A stretch of 64,000 nt of DNA, taken from positions 62,001-126,000 of the forward strand of contig NZ_WPHG01000005.1 in assembly GCF_009742725.1 (NCBI RefSeq), in the 5' to 3' direction. Positions 25,275 to 34,390 of this stretch are shown here, one piece after another. Positions within the stretch are counted from its first letter, which is position 1. Each line of letters begins with the position of its first letter. This stretch comes from Nitratireductor arenosus (GTDB lineage Bacteria; Pseudomonadota; Alphaproteobacteria; Rhizobiales; Rhizobiaceae). The notes below the pieces were generated by a model that did not search any database, was not told the DNA's origin, and was given only the letters and a program-made list of their open reading frames with translations. Both the position numbers and the translations under genes were made by a program.

Positions 25275-26543
25275 TCAGCCGAACATGTCGGCGACGATGC
25301 CGGAGTACCAGCCGAGCGATTCCTCGTAGGTGGCCTTGCGCAGCGCGGCGTCCTCGCCGGTCTGGCTGATGAAACTCGCCACCGAGCTGATCTTGCCGTC
25401 CTTGGGTTCGTACTGGGCGCCGACTTTGACCCCGTCGTTCGTCCCGATCAGCGACCAGCAGGTGTTGGAATATTTCGCCGGAAAGACCTTCGAATCCGTC
25501 AGGTCGCCGCGGGCGTGCATGGCCGCGATCTTGGCCTGGCTGTTGGCCGAAAAACCGGATTTCGGCATCTCGCCGGCGATCGAGGCGTCGCCGATCACGA
25601 ACACCGCCTCATCCATCGTCGAGCGCATCGAGGCGGCGTCGATCGGGCAGAAGCCGCTGTCATCGGCGAAGCCGTCGGCAATGGCGCCGGCCTTCTGCGC
25701 CGGGATGACGTTTAAAAGCACGCCCTTGAACGTGTCGAAATCGGTCTCGACCGTGCCGGCGTCGGCGTCGACGTTCTTGATGCCGCCATGGATGTCGGGC
25801 CCGTACCACTCGACCATGCCGGGATAGTGTTTTTCCCAGCCGGCCTGAAACAGGCCCTGTTTGGAGAACTTTTCCTTCGGATCGACGACGACGATCTTGG
25901 CGCCGGTGTAACCCTTGGCTTTGAGCACATGCGCCATCATCGAGACGCGCTCGTAAGGCCCGGGCGGGCAGCGATAGGGGTTGGGCGGGGCGACCATGAC
26001 GATCGTCTCGCCGTCGGCGACGGCGTCGAGCCTGGCTTTCAAAAGCTCGGTCTGCGGGCCGGCCTGCCAGGCATGTGGGGCGATCCCGGCCGCGGCCTCG
26101 GAGTAGCCGGGCACGGAATCCCAGATCATGTCGATGCCGGGCGACAGGATCAGCCGGTCATAGGCAAGCGTGGCGCCGTCCGCCATCGTCACGGTCCTGG
26201 CGGCGCGGTCGACGGCGCTCGCGCGGCCCGTCACCTTGGTGATGCCGTAGGCCGAGACCAGCTGGTCGTAGCTGTGGGTGATCGACTGGAAGTCGCGCAA
26301 GCCGCCCAGATAGAGGTTGGAGAAGAAACAGGTGGTGAAGCTGTCGCTGTCCTCCACCAGGGTCACGTCGATTGCGCCGTTGGAATCCCTGGCGATATAT
26401 TTCGCCGCCGTCGCGCCGCCCGCGCCGCCGCCGATCACGACCACGCGCGGCTTGCCCTGGGCCCTGAGATAGGCTGGCGCGGCGAGGCCGGCCGCGCCGG
26501 CGCCGACCAGTGTTGTAAATTGCCTTCTCGTCAATCCGGTCAT
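25275..26543 (-). CDS. soxF: Flavocytochrome c sulfide dehydrogenase, flavoprotein subunit SoxF/FccB
   Basis: Periplasmic sulfide dehydrogenase flavoprotein, about 422 residues. A Tat signal (LTRRQFTTLVGAGAAGLAA) is followed by the FAD motif RVVVIGGGAGGATAAKYI. Cys72 in FTTCFFSNLYLGG is the family's covalent FAD attachment site. The redox pair of cysteines is in NPYRCPPGPYER and SNTCWSLIG. ATG 26543 follows GGGAGGATGCC; an ATG at 26570 would place residues before the Tat motif. The small cytochrome upstream is its likely electron-accepting partner. Confidence 0.92.
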   Translation of the reverse strand: MTGLTRRQFTTLVGAGAAGLAAPAYLRAQGKPRVVVIGGGAGGATAAKYIARDSNGAIDVTLVEDSDSFTTCFFSNLYLGGLRDFQSITHSYDQLVSAYGITKVTGRASAVDRAARTVTMADGATLAYDRLILSPGIDMIWDSVPGYSEAAAGIAPHAWQAGPQTELLKARLDAVADGETIVMVAPPNPYRCPPGPYERVSMMAHVLKAKGYTGAKIVVVDPKEKFSKQGLFQAGWEKHYPGMVEWYGPDIHGGIKNVDADAGTVETDFDTFKGVLLNVIPAQKAGAIADGFADDSGFCPIDAASMRSTMDEAVFVIGDASIAGEMPKSGFSANSQAKIAAMHARGDLTDSKVFPAKYSNTCWSLIGTNDGVKVGAQYEPKDGKISSVASFISQTGEDAALRKATYEESLGWYSGIVADMFG

Positions 26544-26706
26544 GGCATCCTCCCGAGTACCGGTTTTCAAGCGAAAGACGTTCTTTTGCGTCGTGCTCCA
26601 AATCCAAGTGCCGTTCTGCTTGTCACGAAATCGCAGGCCGGCTTAACCTTCTCGTTTCAACGCGTTTCCGAACGGCGAACCGGCATCCCCTTCGCCTCAA
26701 AACGCT

Positions 26707-27129
26707 CTACGGCGACAGCTCGGCGAAATAGGCGGCAAGGGCGGCGATTTCGTCGGCCCCAAGCCGCGCCGTCATCAATCGCATGACCTCGTTGGCGCGC
26801 AGGCCGAGCTTATATTCCACCAGCGCCCGCACCGTGTGGTCGACCGGCAGGCCGGCGATCGGCGGTATGGTTCCGCCGGCGGCGGAAGACTGGTGGCAGG
26901 TCACGCATTCGCCGCCGAGATATTCGCCGAAAGCGGGGTCGCCGTCGAGGGATAGAATCTCGGTTTCCAGATGCTCGGCCCGCAGCAGATCCTCGGCCGA
27001 TGGCGGCGGTGGGCCGGCTTCGCCCGCCACGGCAGGCGCGCACAGGAACAGGGCAACGGCACCGAGCATCAGGCCCAATAGCGGGCCCAGTATCGGGCGC
27101 TGCGACACGATACCGGTATTCTTCGGCAC
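26707..27129 (-). CDS. Monohaem cytochrome c, probable SoxE/FccA-type partner of SoxF
   Basis: Secreted cytochrome c of about 140 residues. A hydrophobic signal (LGPLLGLMLGAVALFLCAPAVAG) is followed by a single haem site CVTCHQ and the later MRLMTARLG with a potential Met ligand. Start GTG 27129 is chosen because GGGAG lies 8 nt upstream; an ATG at 27165 has no ribosome-binding site. In Paracoccus the gene in this place, soxE, encodes a larger dihaem cytochrome. The single haem and small size are closer to FccA, the cytochrome subunit of flavocytochrome c. Confidence 0.75.
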   Translation of the reverse strand: MPKNTGIVSQRPILGPLLGLMLGAVALFLCAPAVAGEAGPPPPSAEDLLRAEHLETEILSLDGDPAFGEYLGGECVTCHQSSAAGGTIPPIAGLPVDHTVRALVEYKLGLRANEVMRLMTARLGADEIAALAAYFAELSP

Positions 27130-27171
27130 GTCGTTTCTCCCGTGCTGCGTCACCGGCGCTGGCATTGCCGG

Positions 27172-28314
27172 TCAGTCGATGCCGCCGCCGGTGCCGTCCT
27201 CGTCGCCGTCGCCTTCCGGCGTCACGTCCAGCACGGCGGCGTGCTGGGCGATCTCGGCCTTGCCGGGCTTGCAGTCGTTCATGCAGGGCTCGGCCCCGGC
27301 CGCGTAATGCGGTTCCTCATGCCTGTCGTCGGCGATGAAGCCGTCCTCGTTCGGCAGCCGGATCGTGGCCAGATTGTCCTGGTTCAGCTCGAACGCCTCG
27401 TCGGTGACGATATCGTTCAAATATAGCACATAGGCGGTCAGGGCGTAGACGTCGTCGTCCGACAGCGAACGGGCATTGCCGAACGGCATGGCGCGGCGTA
27501 CATAGTCGTAGACCGTCGACAGATAGGGCCAGTAGGATCCGATCGTCTTGACCGGGCGCTCGCGGGTCAGCGTGTCGTAGCCGCCGGCCAGCACCGGCCA
27601 GCGTCCGATCGCCTCGCCGAAATCGCCATGGCAGACCGCGCATTGCTCGGTGTAGACCGTCTCGCCTTCCAGAACCGTGCCGCTGCCGACCGGCAGGCCG
27701 GCGCCGTCGGGACGGATGTCGATGTCCCAGGCCGCGATCTCCGCCTCGGTGGCGGGCCGGCCGAGATGGAAGACGCCATGGGCGGGCGGCTCGGCCGCAG
27801 CGTCCGCCTCCACCACGGCGTCGTCGGGCTCGTCGGCTTTGGGTTGGGCTTCGGCGATCGCGGTATCCTCGTTCGGTGTATCGGGCGTATCGGCCGGCGC
27901 CGGTTCGGCGGACGCCGCGTCATCGTTGCCCGATTGCGAAAATGTCGCCAGATAGGCGAGGATGTCGTCGATCTCGGCGTCCTTCTTCAGACCGGCGAAC
28001 GCCATCCGGTTGCCCTTGATGAAGGCGCGCGGGGCGGTGAGATAGGCTGCCAGGGTCTCGTCGTTCCAGATCAGCCCGTCCTCGCCGGCCTTCACCATGG
28101 CGGGCGAATAGCGGAAGCCGTCGGCCGTGCCGGCGATGCGGCCGAAAAGGTCGTTCAAGTGAGGCCCGACCCGGATTTTCGCGCCGTCGCCGACGGCGTG
28201 GCAGGCCTTGCATTTGGCAAAGACCTTCTCGCCCGCGTCGACGTCGCCGGCAAAGGCCGTCGCCGGCAGCAGCAGCAGGGCGAGCGCGGCGGCGAGCCTA
28301 GGAAATCTCGACAT
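27172..28314 (-). CDS. soxD: SoxD, dihaem cytochrome c subunit of sulfane dehydrogenase SoxCD
   Basis: Electron-accepting subunit of SoxCD, which oxidises the sulfane sulfur bound to SoxY. About 380 residues. A Sec signal (RLAAALALLLLPATAFAG) precedes a first cytochrome domain with CKACHAVG. An acidic Ala/Pro/Asp-rich linker follows (about residues 120-175), then a second domain with CAVCHGDFG and RAMPFGNARSL (Met ligand). ATG 28314 lies 17 bp inside soxC and follows GGAGTGGTGGAGA. Confidence 0.9.
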   Translation of the reverse strand: MSRFPRLAAALALLLLPATAFAGDVDAGEKVFAKCKACHAVGDGAKIRVGPHLNDLFGRIAGTADGFRYSPAMVKAGEDGLIWNDETLAAYLTAPRAFIKGNRMAFAGLKKDAEIDDILAYLATFSQSGNDDAASAEPAPADTPDTPNEDTAIAEAQPKADEPDDAVVEADAAAEPPAHGVFHLGRPATEAEIAAWDIDIRPDGAGLPVGSGTVLEGETVYTEQCAVCHGDFGEAIGRWPVLAGGYDTLTRERPVKTIGSYWPYLSTVYDYVRRAMPFGNARSLSDDDVYALTAYVLYLNDIVTDEAFELNQDNLATIRLPNEDGFIADDRHEEPHYAAGAEPCMNDCKPGKAEIAQHAAVLDVTPEGDGDEDGTGGGID

Positions 28315-29554
28315 TCTCCACCACTCCGTCTTTCGCCACATGCCAGGTCTGGATGCCGTTATTGTGGTAGATGGAATTTTCCCCACGCACGGCGCGCAGA
28401 GCGTTCTTGGTCGGCTGCACGAAGCCGTTTTCGTCGATGGCGCGCGACTGCAGGAACAGGTCCGAACCGTCCCAGTCGAACGCATGGTAGAACCGGTGCA
28501 GCGCCTTGGGCAGGCTCGGCCCGTCGAGACGCGCCGTCGTCCAGTTGCGTCCGCCGTCGATCGAGACGTCGACCCGGCTGATGCGACCGCCGCCCGACCA
28601 GGCAAGGCCGGCCAGAACCAGCCGGCCGCGGCCGTGGATGACCGGCGCCTGCGGGCTCGGATTGGTGATGACGGATTTGACGTCCATCTCCCAGGTGAAG
28701 CGCCTGGCTTTGCCGTTGGCGAGCAGGTCGGTATATTTCGACGTTTCCTCGCGTAGCTGCCAGGGCTTGTCGCCGATCTCGAGACGGCGCAGCCATTTCA
28801 CCCACAGATTGCCTTCCCAGCCGGGCACCACCAGCCGCAGCGGATAACCCTGGCCGGGCCGCAACGCCTCGCCGTTCATCTTGAAGGCGACCAGGCAGTC
28901 GTCGAGCGCCTTTTCGAGCGGCAGCGAGCGCGACATTGCCGAGGCGTCCGCGCCCTCGGGCATCACCCAGGCCGCGCCCGCGCGGATGCCGGCTTCCTCC
29001 AACAGATGGCGCAGCTTGACGCCGGTATACATCACGCAATGGACCATGCCGTGCGTGTACTGGCAGCCATTGAGCTGGGCGCCGCGCCATTCCATGCCGG
29101 AATTGGCGGCGCATTCGAGGAAATAGACGTGGTTTTCGCGCGGGAAACGCATCAAATCGGCCATGGTGAAGACCAGCGGCGTGTCGACCATGCCGTTGAT
29201 CATCAACCGATGCTGCGCGGGGTCGATCTCGGCAATGCCGGCGTGGTGGCGCTCGAAGCACAGGCCGTTGGGCGTGATGATGCCGTCGAGTTCGTGCAGC
29301 GGCGTGAAATTGACCGAGGAGATCGGATCGGCCGTCAGCCACGGCACGTTGCGGCGCACGACATGCGCCTCGTAGGGCGAGGGCACCCCGTAAGGCTCGG
29401 CGTCGACGCCTGGCCCGGCATAGCGGTTCCAGTCCTGGATTTCGGTGATGGCGGGGTCGTCGGCCGCGCGGGCGGCGGTTGTCGCCGTGGCGATCGCGGC
29501 GCCGGCGGCCAGGCCGCCTTTCAGAAAGCCGCGTCTCGATGGCTGATCAGGCAT
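28298..29554 (-). CDS. soxC: SoxC, molybdopterin subunit of sulfane dehydrogenase
   Basis: Sulfite-oxidase-family molybdoenzyme of the periplasm, 418 residues, with a Tat signal PSRRGFLKGGLAAGAA. The Mo-ligating Cys is in YFLECAANSGMEW; RLVVPGWEGNLWVKW and the C-terminal Mo-co dimerisation domain (VDVSIDGGRNW) follow. Together with SoxD it makes the thiosulfate pathway complete, giving eight electrons per thiosulfate and no need for sulfur globules. A 97-bp AT-rich gap separates it from soxB and may hold its own promoter. Confidence 0.93.
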   Translation of the reverse strand: MPDQPSRRGFLKGGLAAGAAIATATTAARAADDPAITEIQDWNRYAGPGVDAEPYGVPSPYEAHVVRRNVPWLTADPISSVNFTPLHELDGIITPNGLCFERHHAGIAEIDPAQHRLMINGMVDTPLVFTMADLMRFPRENHVYFLECAANSGMEWRGAQLNGCQYTHGMVHCVMYTGVKLRHLLEEAGIRAGAAWVMPEGADASAMSRSLPLEKALDDCLVAFKMNGEALRPGQGYPLRLVVPGWEGNLWVKWLRRLEIGDKPWQLREETSKYTDLLANGKARRFTWEMDVKSVITNPSPQAPVIHGRGRLVLAGLAWSGGGRISRVDVSIDGGRNWTTARLDGPSLPKALHRFYHAFDWDGSDLFLQSRAIDENGFVQPTKNALRAVRGENSIYHNNGIQTWHVAKDGVVENVEIS

Positions 29555-29588
29555 GGTTCGGTTCCGTCCGGCCAGGTACTTATGTACA

Positions 29589-29610
29589 CATATGAATTTA
29601 TCTATATATC
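29589..29610. promoter_or_regulatory. AT-rich element between soxB and soxC, candidate SoxR site
   Basis: The stretch CATATGAATTTATCTATATATC stands out from the surrounding high-GC DNA and resembles the element at 35183-35210 (ATATG, then AATTTAT, then TATAT). It lies in the only sizeable gap between soxB and soxC and could give soxCD and the downstream genes a separate SoxR-controlled promoter. Confidence 0.35.
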
Positions 29611-29651
29611 AAATCGGAGACGGACTGTCCATCGCCACCGTTTCCAGTCGC

Positions 29652-31343
29652 TCAGCTCTTCAGGGTGACGAGCCGGTTTTCCTCCAGCCGCACGACCGGA
29701 TTGCGGGCGAGATAGTCCTCGACCACCTGCCAGATCGGCGGGCCTTCCGTGGCTTCGTTCACCGAGGCCCAGCCGGCCACGATATAGTCGCGACCCGGCT
29801 CGATGGCCTCGCCGGTCTTGACCAGCGTCATGTCGGTGATGCGGTTGCCCATCGTGGCGCCGGGATCGATCGTGTAGGCCATGCCGCCGACGCGCACCAT
29901 GTCGCCGCCCTGCTGATAATAGGGATCCGTGTTGAACAGATTGTCGGCCACGTCCTCCAGGATGGCGTGGATGGTTTCGCCGCTCATCGTCGAGCGATAG
30001 GCGGCGGGATAGGTCATAGCGCAGGCATTGTGCAGGTCTTCGACCGTGATCGTTTCGCCCGGCAGCACCGAGGTGCCCCAGCGAAAGCCTGGCGAGAGCG
30101 CGATATCGGCCTCGCGCACGTCGATCAGCGCCTGGCAGATCAAATCGTCGAAGGTGCCGTTGAAATTGCCGCGCCGGTAAAGCAGCGTTTCGGTGGTCGC
30201 CAGCTCGCGCTTCAACTCGTCCTCGAACGGCGCCCGCAGCCGTGTGACGAGCGCATCCATCTCCGCGTCGGCTGAAATCACGTCGGAAAAGACCGGGATC
30301 AGGCGGTGGCGGAACCCCTTGAGCGCGCCGTCGCGCACATCGAGGTCGAGCCGGGTGACGAACTTGCCGTGCGAGCCGCTGGCGATCAGCAGCGTCGAGC
30401 CGACCTTGACCGGCTCGGGCAGGGCGTCGTGAGTGTGGCCGGTCAGGATGATGTCGATGCCCGAAACCCGCGAGGCGAGCGCGCGGTCGACGTCGAAACC
30501 GTTATGCGACAAAAGCACCACCAGATCGGCGCCGGCGGCGCGCGCGGCGGCGACATTGGCCGCGATGTCCTCCTCGCGGATGCCGAACGACCAGTTCGGG
30601 AACATCCAGCGTGGATTGGCGATCGGCGTATAGGGAAAGGCCTGGCCGAGGACGGCGATGTTGACGCCGCCGCGCTCGAACATCTTGTAGGCCTCGAAGG
30701 CTGGTTCGTTCCATTCCGCGTCGTAGATGTTGCCGCCGAGGAAGGGAAAGGGCAAAGACTCGATGATCTCGGTGACCCGCTCGGCGCCGTAGGTGAATTC
30801 CCAATGGCCGGTCATGGCGTCGGGCGCCAGCGCGTTCATGGCCTCGACCATGTCCTGGCCGTTGGTCTTCAGCGCGGTGTAGCTGCCCTGCCAGGTGTCG
30901 CCGCCGTCCAGGAGCAGCATGTTGTCGCCGCGCTCGGCGCGGATGCGTTTGACGATGGTGGCGATGCGGTCGAGACCGCCCATGCGGCCATAGGTGCGGG
31001 CGAGCGCGGAAAAATCCTCCGAGGTCAGTGCGTAACTATGCGGGCTGCCCGGGGCGATGTCGTAGAGTTTCAGGAAGTCGGCGCCGGTGACGTGCGGCGG
31101 CAGGCCAGCGACCGCGCCGACGCCGATATTTTCCGAAGGCTCTCGGAAATAGACCGGGCGAAGCTGGGCATGGATGTCGGTCAGGTGCACGAGCGTGACA
31201 TTGCCGTGTGCCTGAAAGTCGAGCAGCGTGTCTTCGGTGAGCGCCTGCTGGGCGGCGGCCTGCGACCAGCGCCCGACAAGGCCGGGGCCGGCGACGGCCG
31301 AAAGTGCCGCCGTCGCCATAAGGAATTCGCGTCTTGAAATCAT
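29652..31343 (-). CDS. soxB: SoxB thiosulfohydrolase
   Basis: Periplasmic dimanganese hydrolase that releases sulfate from the sulfonate group carried on SoxY. 563 residues. A Tat signal ISRREFLMATAALSAVAG opens the protein. The 5'-nucleotidase-fold metal motifs are HLTDIHAQLRPVYFREP, DGGDTWQGS, MTGHWEFTYG and ILTGHTHDALPEP. The nucleotidase C-terminal domain is at about 370-530. It starts about 100 bp after soxA within the minus-strand sox operon. Confidence 0.94.
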   Translation of the reverse strand: MISRREFLMATAALSAVAGPGLVGRWSQAAAQQALTEDTLLDFQAHGNVTLVHLTDIHAQLRPVYFREPSENIGVGAVAGLPPHVTGADFLKLYDIAPGSPHSYALTSEDFSALARTYGRMGGLDRIATIVKRIRAERGDNMLLLDGGDTWQGSYTALKTNGQDMVEAMNALAPDAMTGHWEFTYGAERVTEIIESLPFPFLGGNIYDAEWNEPAFEAYKMFERGGVNIAVLGQAFPYTPIANPRWMFPNWSFGIREEDIAANVAAARAAGADLVVLLSHNGFDVDRALASRVSGIDIILTGHTHDALPEPVKVGSTLLIASGSHGKFVTRLDLDVRDGALKGFRHRLIPVFSDVISADAEMDALVTRLRAPFEDELKRELATTETLLYRRGNFNGTFDDLICQALIDVREADIALSPGFRWGTSVLPGETITVEDLHNACAMTYPAAYRSTMSGETIHAILEDVADNLFNTDPYYQQGGDMVRVGGMAYTIDPGATMGNRITDMTLVKTGEAIEPGRDYIVAGWASVNEATEGPPIWQVVEDYLARNPVVRLEENRLVTLKS

Positions 31344-31446
31344 GATCCGACCCCGAGGGCGCTCACGTCCGCCCGACGACGGCCGGCGCGGAACTCGTTC
31401 TGCATTGGCTCTGCTGCGCGGCGGTGCCTGCCTGCGCCCGGTCCCG

Positions 31447-32301
31447 CTACTGGCGTACGGCCGGCGTTTCGACCGACAATCCCGTTCCGCGCCAGGTGAC
31501 GTAAACTTCCAGAGCCATCAACTCGTCGGAAAAGGCTTTCGGAAACTCAGCCCTGGTATCACGGATGCAACCGCGGAAGCGGTTGTGCAGAGACACCATG
31601 TTGGCCTGCTTCAAACGATAGGTGGGAAAGCCGTTCGCCTGCCCTTGGCTGAGATGGTCGGCGCGGATACGCTGGCCGGAATTGGCCTCGTGGCAGGACG
31701 CGCAGGCGAAATTCAACTGGCCGGTGCGCGTGTAGTAGATATCCTTGCCGCGATCCCACCAGGTCTGAAGCTCGCCCTGGCTCAAGTCGACGGCGACCGG
31801 CGTGCCGAGCGATTGATGCTTGATGTAGGTCGTCAGCGCCTTCTGGTCGGCCGCATCGAACTTGTAGGCTTCCGCCCCCATGTTCTCCACCCGGCACTTA
31901 TCGATCTGCAGCTCGATATTGATCGGCCGCTTCGCGTCGGCATCCCATTTGGGATAATTGGCCGCGATGCCCTTCATCGTGTCGGCGGCGTCGTCGTGGC
32001 AGGTTGCGCAGGACTTGCCCATCGTGCCGTCGACCGTATTCCAGATCTCGGCGCCGAGATCGACATAGAGCATGCCCGGGTTCTGGAACGAATCAGCCTC
32101 CAGTTCGCGCGTTTCCGCCTCCCGGAACAGCCAGCCCGACAACACCTCGTCGAAGGGATGACCTTCGGGCGCGGCGGTGCGCACCGTCATGGTCTGCCCG
32201 TCGATGACCAACGCGTCGTCGACCGGCTCGGCCGCGGCCGGCAAGGCCGTGGCGAAAGCCAATACCGCACCAAGCCCGACAGTTGCGTATCTATTCTTCA
32301 C
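31447..32301 (-). CDS. soxA: SoxA, dihaem cytochrome c subunit of SoxAX
   Basis: With SoxX it forms the disulfide bond between thiosulfate and SoxY. 284 residues. A Sec signal (residues 1-24, ending ALPAAAE) precedes two haem sites, SCATCHDD (about residue 98) and ACASCHEAN (about residue 200). The active-site Cys, carried as persulfide in the family, is in NRFRGCIRDTRAE. Two haem motifs place it with the dihaem SoxA group. It lies 77 bp downstream of soxZ. Confidence 0.93.
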   Translation of the reverse strand: MKNRYATVGLGAVLAFATALPAAAEPVDDALVIDGQTMTVRTAAPEGHPFDEVLSGWLFREAETRELEADSFQNPGMLYVDLGAEIWNTVDGTMGKSCATCHDDAADTMKGIAANYPKWDADAKRPINIELQIDKCRVENMGAEAYKFDAADQKALTTYIKHQSLGTPVAVDLSQGELQTWWDRGKDIYYTRTGQLNFACASCHEANSGQRIRADHLSQGQANGFPTYRLKQANMVSLHNRFRGCIRDTRAEFPKAFSDELMALEVYVTWRGTGLSVETPAVRQ

Positions 32302-32378
32302 GGCCTTCCTCCCAATCGTTCCCTTGCGGTTCGGGGCGGGACCCGTTCACGCGACGGATCCCTGTTTCTCCGCCCGTC

Positions 32379-32705
32379 TTATTTGACCTCGATGCCGGCC
32401 TCGTGCTCGTAGACCGAACCGTCGTCGTCGACCCAGGAGAACTTGAACGTCCCGCTCTCGGCGACCTTGGCACTGAACTCGAAATAGGGATTTGCCGAGA
32501 TCGCCGGGTCGATGTCGCAGGAAAAGACCGGCTTTCCGTTGAATTCACAGCTGAACTTGTTGATGATCTGGCGCGGGATCGGATCGCCGTTCTTGTCCTT
32601 GCGCTGGCCCGATTCCATCTGGTGGCTGATCAATGTCTTGATGGTGATGATCTCCCCCGCCGAGGCGGTCTTGGGGAGCTTCACGCGTGGTTTCGGTGTG
32701 GCCAT
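32379..32705 (-). CDS. soxZ: SoxZ, partner of the sulfur carrier SoxY
   Basis: 108-residue immunoglobulin-like protein without a signal peptide; it is co-exported as the SoxYZ complex through the Tat signal of SoxY. The family pattern is visible in RVKLPKTASAGEIITIKTL, ISHQMESGQRKD and NPYFEFSAKVAESGTFKFSW. It starts 19 bp after soxY. Confidence 0.93.
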   Translation of the reverse strand: MATPKPRVKLPKTASAGEIITIKTLISHQMESGQRKDKNGDPIPRQIINKFSCEFNGKPVFSCDIDPAISANPYFEFSAKVAESGTFKFSWVDDDGSVYEHEAGIEVK

Positions 32706-32724
32706 CTTGTCGTTTCCTCTCTGA

Positions 32725-33180
32725 TCAGCCGCCGCAGCCGCCGATCGTCACCTTGACTTCCTTCTTGTCGATGAAGGTCGAGCCGTCCTTCATCTTCGCC
32801 ACGGCGATCACATTTTGCGTCCTGGCCAGGCGCATGCGCGTCGTCGCGGCGGCGATGCCGCTGGCTTCGGAGAAATTGAAGATCGCCACGTCGGGGTTGG
32901 GATTGCCTTCCGCCAGGATCATGACCTGTTCGACGACATCGTCGCCTTCCATCGCGCTTTCGACCTCGATCGAGATCGGCACGGTGTTGCCGTTTTCGGC
33001 GATCTCGGGTGCCGTCAGTGTCAGCCGGCCGGTTTCGGGCGTCTTGCCGCCGGTGAATTCGGCGATGCGCTTTTCGGTCTCCTCCGGCGTCGCCCAGGCA
33101 GGGCGACCGGGCAGGCCCGCGGCGGCAAACGCGACCGCTCCCGCGGCAAGACCCAGCGCCTGGCGTCTGTTGATGGACAT
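32725..33180 (-). CDS. soxY: SoxY, covalent sulfur-substrate carrier
   Basis: 151-residue carrier to which sulfur intermediates are attached through the Cys of the C-terminal swinging arm, present here as GGCGG at the very end. The N-terminus is a Tat-type signal (INRRQALGLAAGAVAFAAAG). ATG 33180 is the start directly ahead of that signal; the upstream continuation of the same frame overlaps soxX and is not coding. It lies 23 bp after soxX. Confidence 0.94.
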   Translation of the reverse strand: MSINRRQALGLAAGAVAFAAAGLPGRPAWATPEETEKRIAEFTGGKTPETGRLTLTAPEIAENGNTVPISIEVESAMEGDDVVEQVMILAEGNPNPDVAIFNFSEASGIAAATTRMRLARTQNVIAVAKMKDGSTFIDKKEVKVTIGGCGG

Positions 33181-33203
33181 CACTCGTTCTCCTTGCGCTC
33201 GCG

Positions 33204-33662
33204 CTATTCCTTCAGCGTGGCCACATAGGCCACGACATCCTCGATCTGTTGTGCCGTCAGGATGGTCTTGCCGACTAGGTCCTCGCGGACGTCCTTGCCG
33301 ACATTGACCGAATAAAAGCCGGGCATCACGGTCTGTTCGCCGAAGACCTCTTTGGCGTCGGCGATGATCGCGCGCAACTGCGCCGGTTCCCAGCGGTCGC
33401 CGGCACCGTCCATGGCCGGACCGACCGTGCCATGGAACAATTCTTTCTGCATGTCGGCATTGGTATGACATGCAAGACAGTTGCCGAGCTTGCGGTCCTT
33501 GAAAATGTCTCGGCCGGTGACCGGGTCGCCGGGCGTGCCGGTGAGCGAGGCCATAACGGCGAGGTCCTCGAAATTCACATCCTGAGGCGCGGTCTCATCC
33601 GCCAGGGCACTGGCGGCAGTGACCGCGAAGACCGCCGTCACAATTGCTGTCGCACGAATCAT
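33204..33662 (-). CDS. soxX: SoxX, monohaem cytochrome c subunit of SoxAX
   Basis: 152 residues. A Sec signal (TAIVTAVFAVTAASALA) is followed by one haem site CLACHTN and a Met-containing loop QTVMPGFYSVN. It is the first structural gene of soxXYZABCD and is preceded by a 130-bp gap (soxW-soxX), one of the two places where SoxR binds in studied sox clusters. Confidence 0.93.
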   Translation of the reverse strand: MIRATAIVTAVFAVTAASALADETAPQDVNFEDLAVMASLTGTPGDPVTGRDIFKDRKLGNCLACHTNADMQKELFHGTVGPAMDGAGDRWEPAQLRAIIADAKEVFGEQTVMPGFYSVNVGKDVREDLVGKTILTAQQIEDVVAYVATLKE

Positions 33663-33744
33663 CGGCCCGATTTCCTCCCCTGTTCACCGCTCTTTTTAGG
33701 CGGATATTTTGTCCCGCAACACGCTATCCATGTCCACGCAAATC

Positions 33745-33775
33745 TTCAATAAAAAAATATGATTATTTGCATATG
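33745..33775. promoter_or_regulatory. AT-rich element in the soxW-soxX gap, candidate SoxR/promoter site
   Basis: On the minus strand the stretch begins CATATGCAAATAATCATA and continues in a T-run. It shares ATATGC and an AT-rich body with the element in the soxS-soxV gap. It lies 80-110 bp upstream of soxX. Placement in the w-x gap matches the second SoxR target described for Paracoccus-type clusters. Confidence 0.35.
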
Positions 33776-33792
33776 TCGTCTCAAGCCCGGCC

Positions 33793-34380
33793 TTACTCGC
33801 CTTCCAGGCGGCCGGCGGCGCGCAACTCGTCAAGCTTGCGGGCGTGGTATTTCTGGAAGTGCTCGTCACCGTCGTAGCCCTTTTCGAACACCCATTCGAA
33901 CATATGCAGAAAGGTCCATTTGCCGAAGGCTCCGGGCATAGTGGCGACTGCCGCTTCGCCGACGACCTTGCCGTGCGGCGCCTTCTCCGGCAAGAAGACG
34001 ATGGTCGGGGTGAAGACATAGCCCCATTTGCGCGCGGCGGTCTTTTCGGTCAGCACTTCGCCATCGAGGTCGGTGACCTCCTCGTCGCCGAACATGTTGT
34101 ATTGCACGACATTGAAATGGGCCTTGACGTAGTCGCGCACTTCCGGGTCGCTCAACAATTCCTCGTGCATCTTGGCGCAATAGATACAGCCGCGCTGCTC
34201 GAAAACGATGGCGAGGCGTTTGCCGTCCTGCCGCGCCGTCTCGATGTCCTCGGCGACGTCGCGAAAGGTCAGCGAAAACCAGGGCTGCTTGTGCAGGCCG
34301 TCATCACCGATCTCGACGGCGGCGGCAGAAAATGTCCCGGCGAGGGCGAACAGGGCGGTCAACAGCAGAGAACGGATCAT
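33793..34380 (-). CDS. soxW: SoxW, periplasmic thioredoxin
   Basis: 195-residue thioredoxin-fold protein with a Sec signal (RSLLLTALFALAGTFSAAA) and the redox motif RGCIYCAKMH. It passes reductant from the membrane protein SoxV to Sox components, keeping the SoxYZ carrier thiol reduced. It starts 10 bp downstream of soxV. Confidence 0.88.
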   Translation of the reverse strand: MIRSLLLTALFALAGTFSAAAVEIGDDGLHKQPWFSLTFRDVAEDIETARQDGKRLAIVFEQRGCIYCAKMHEELLSDPEVRDYVKAHFNVVQYNMFGDEEVTDLDGEVLTEKTAARKWGYVFTPTIVFLPEKAPHGKVVGEAAVATMPGAFGKWTFLHMFEWVFEKGYDGDEHFQKYHARKLDELRAAGRLEGE

Positions 34381-34390
34381 GACAAGGCTC

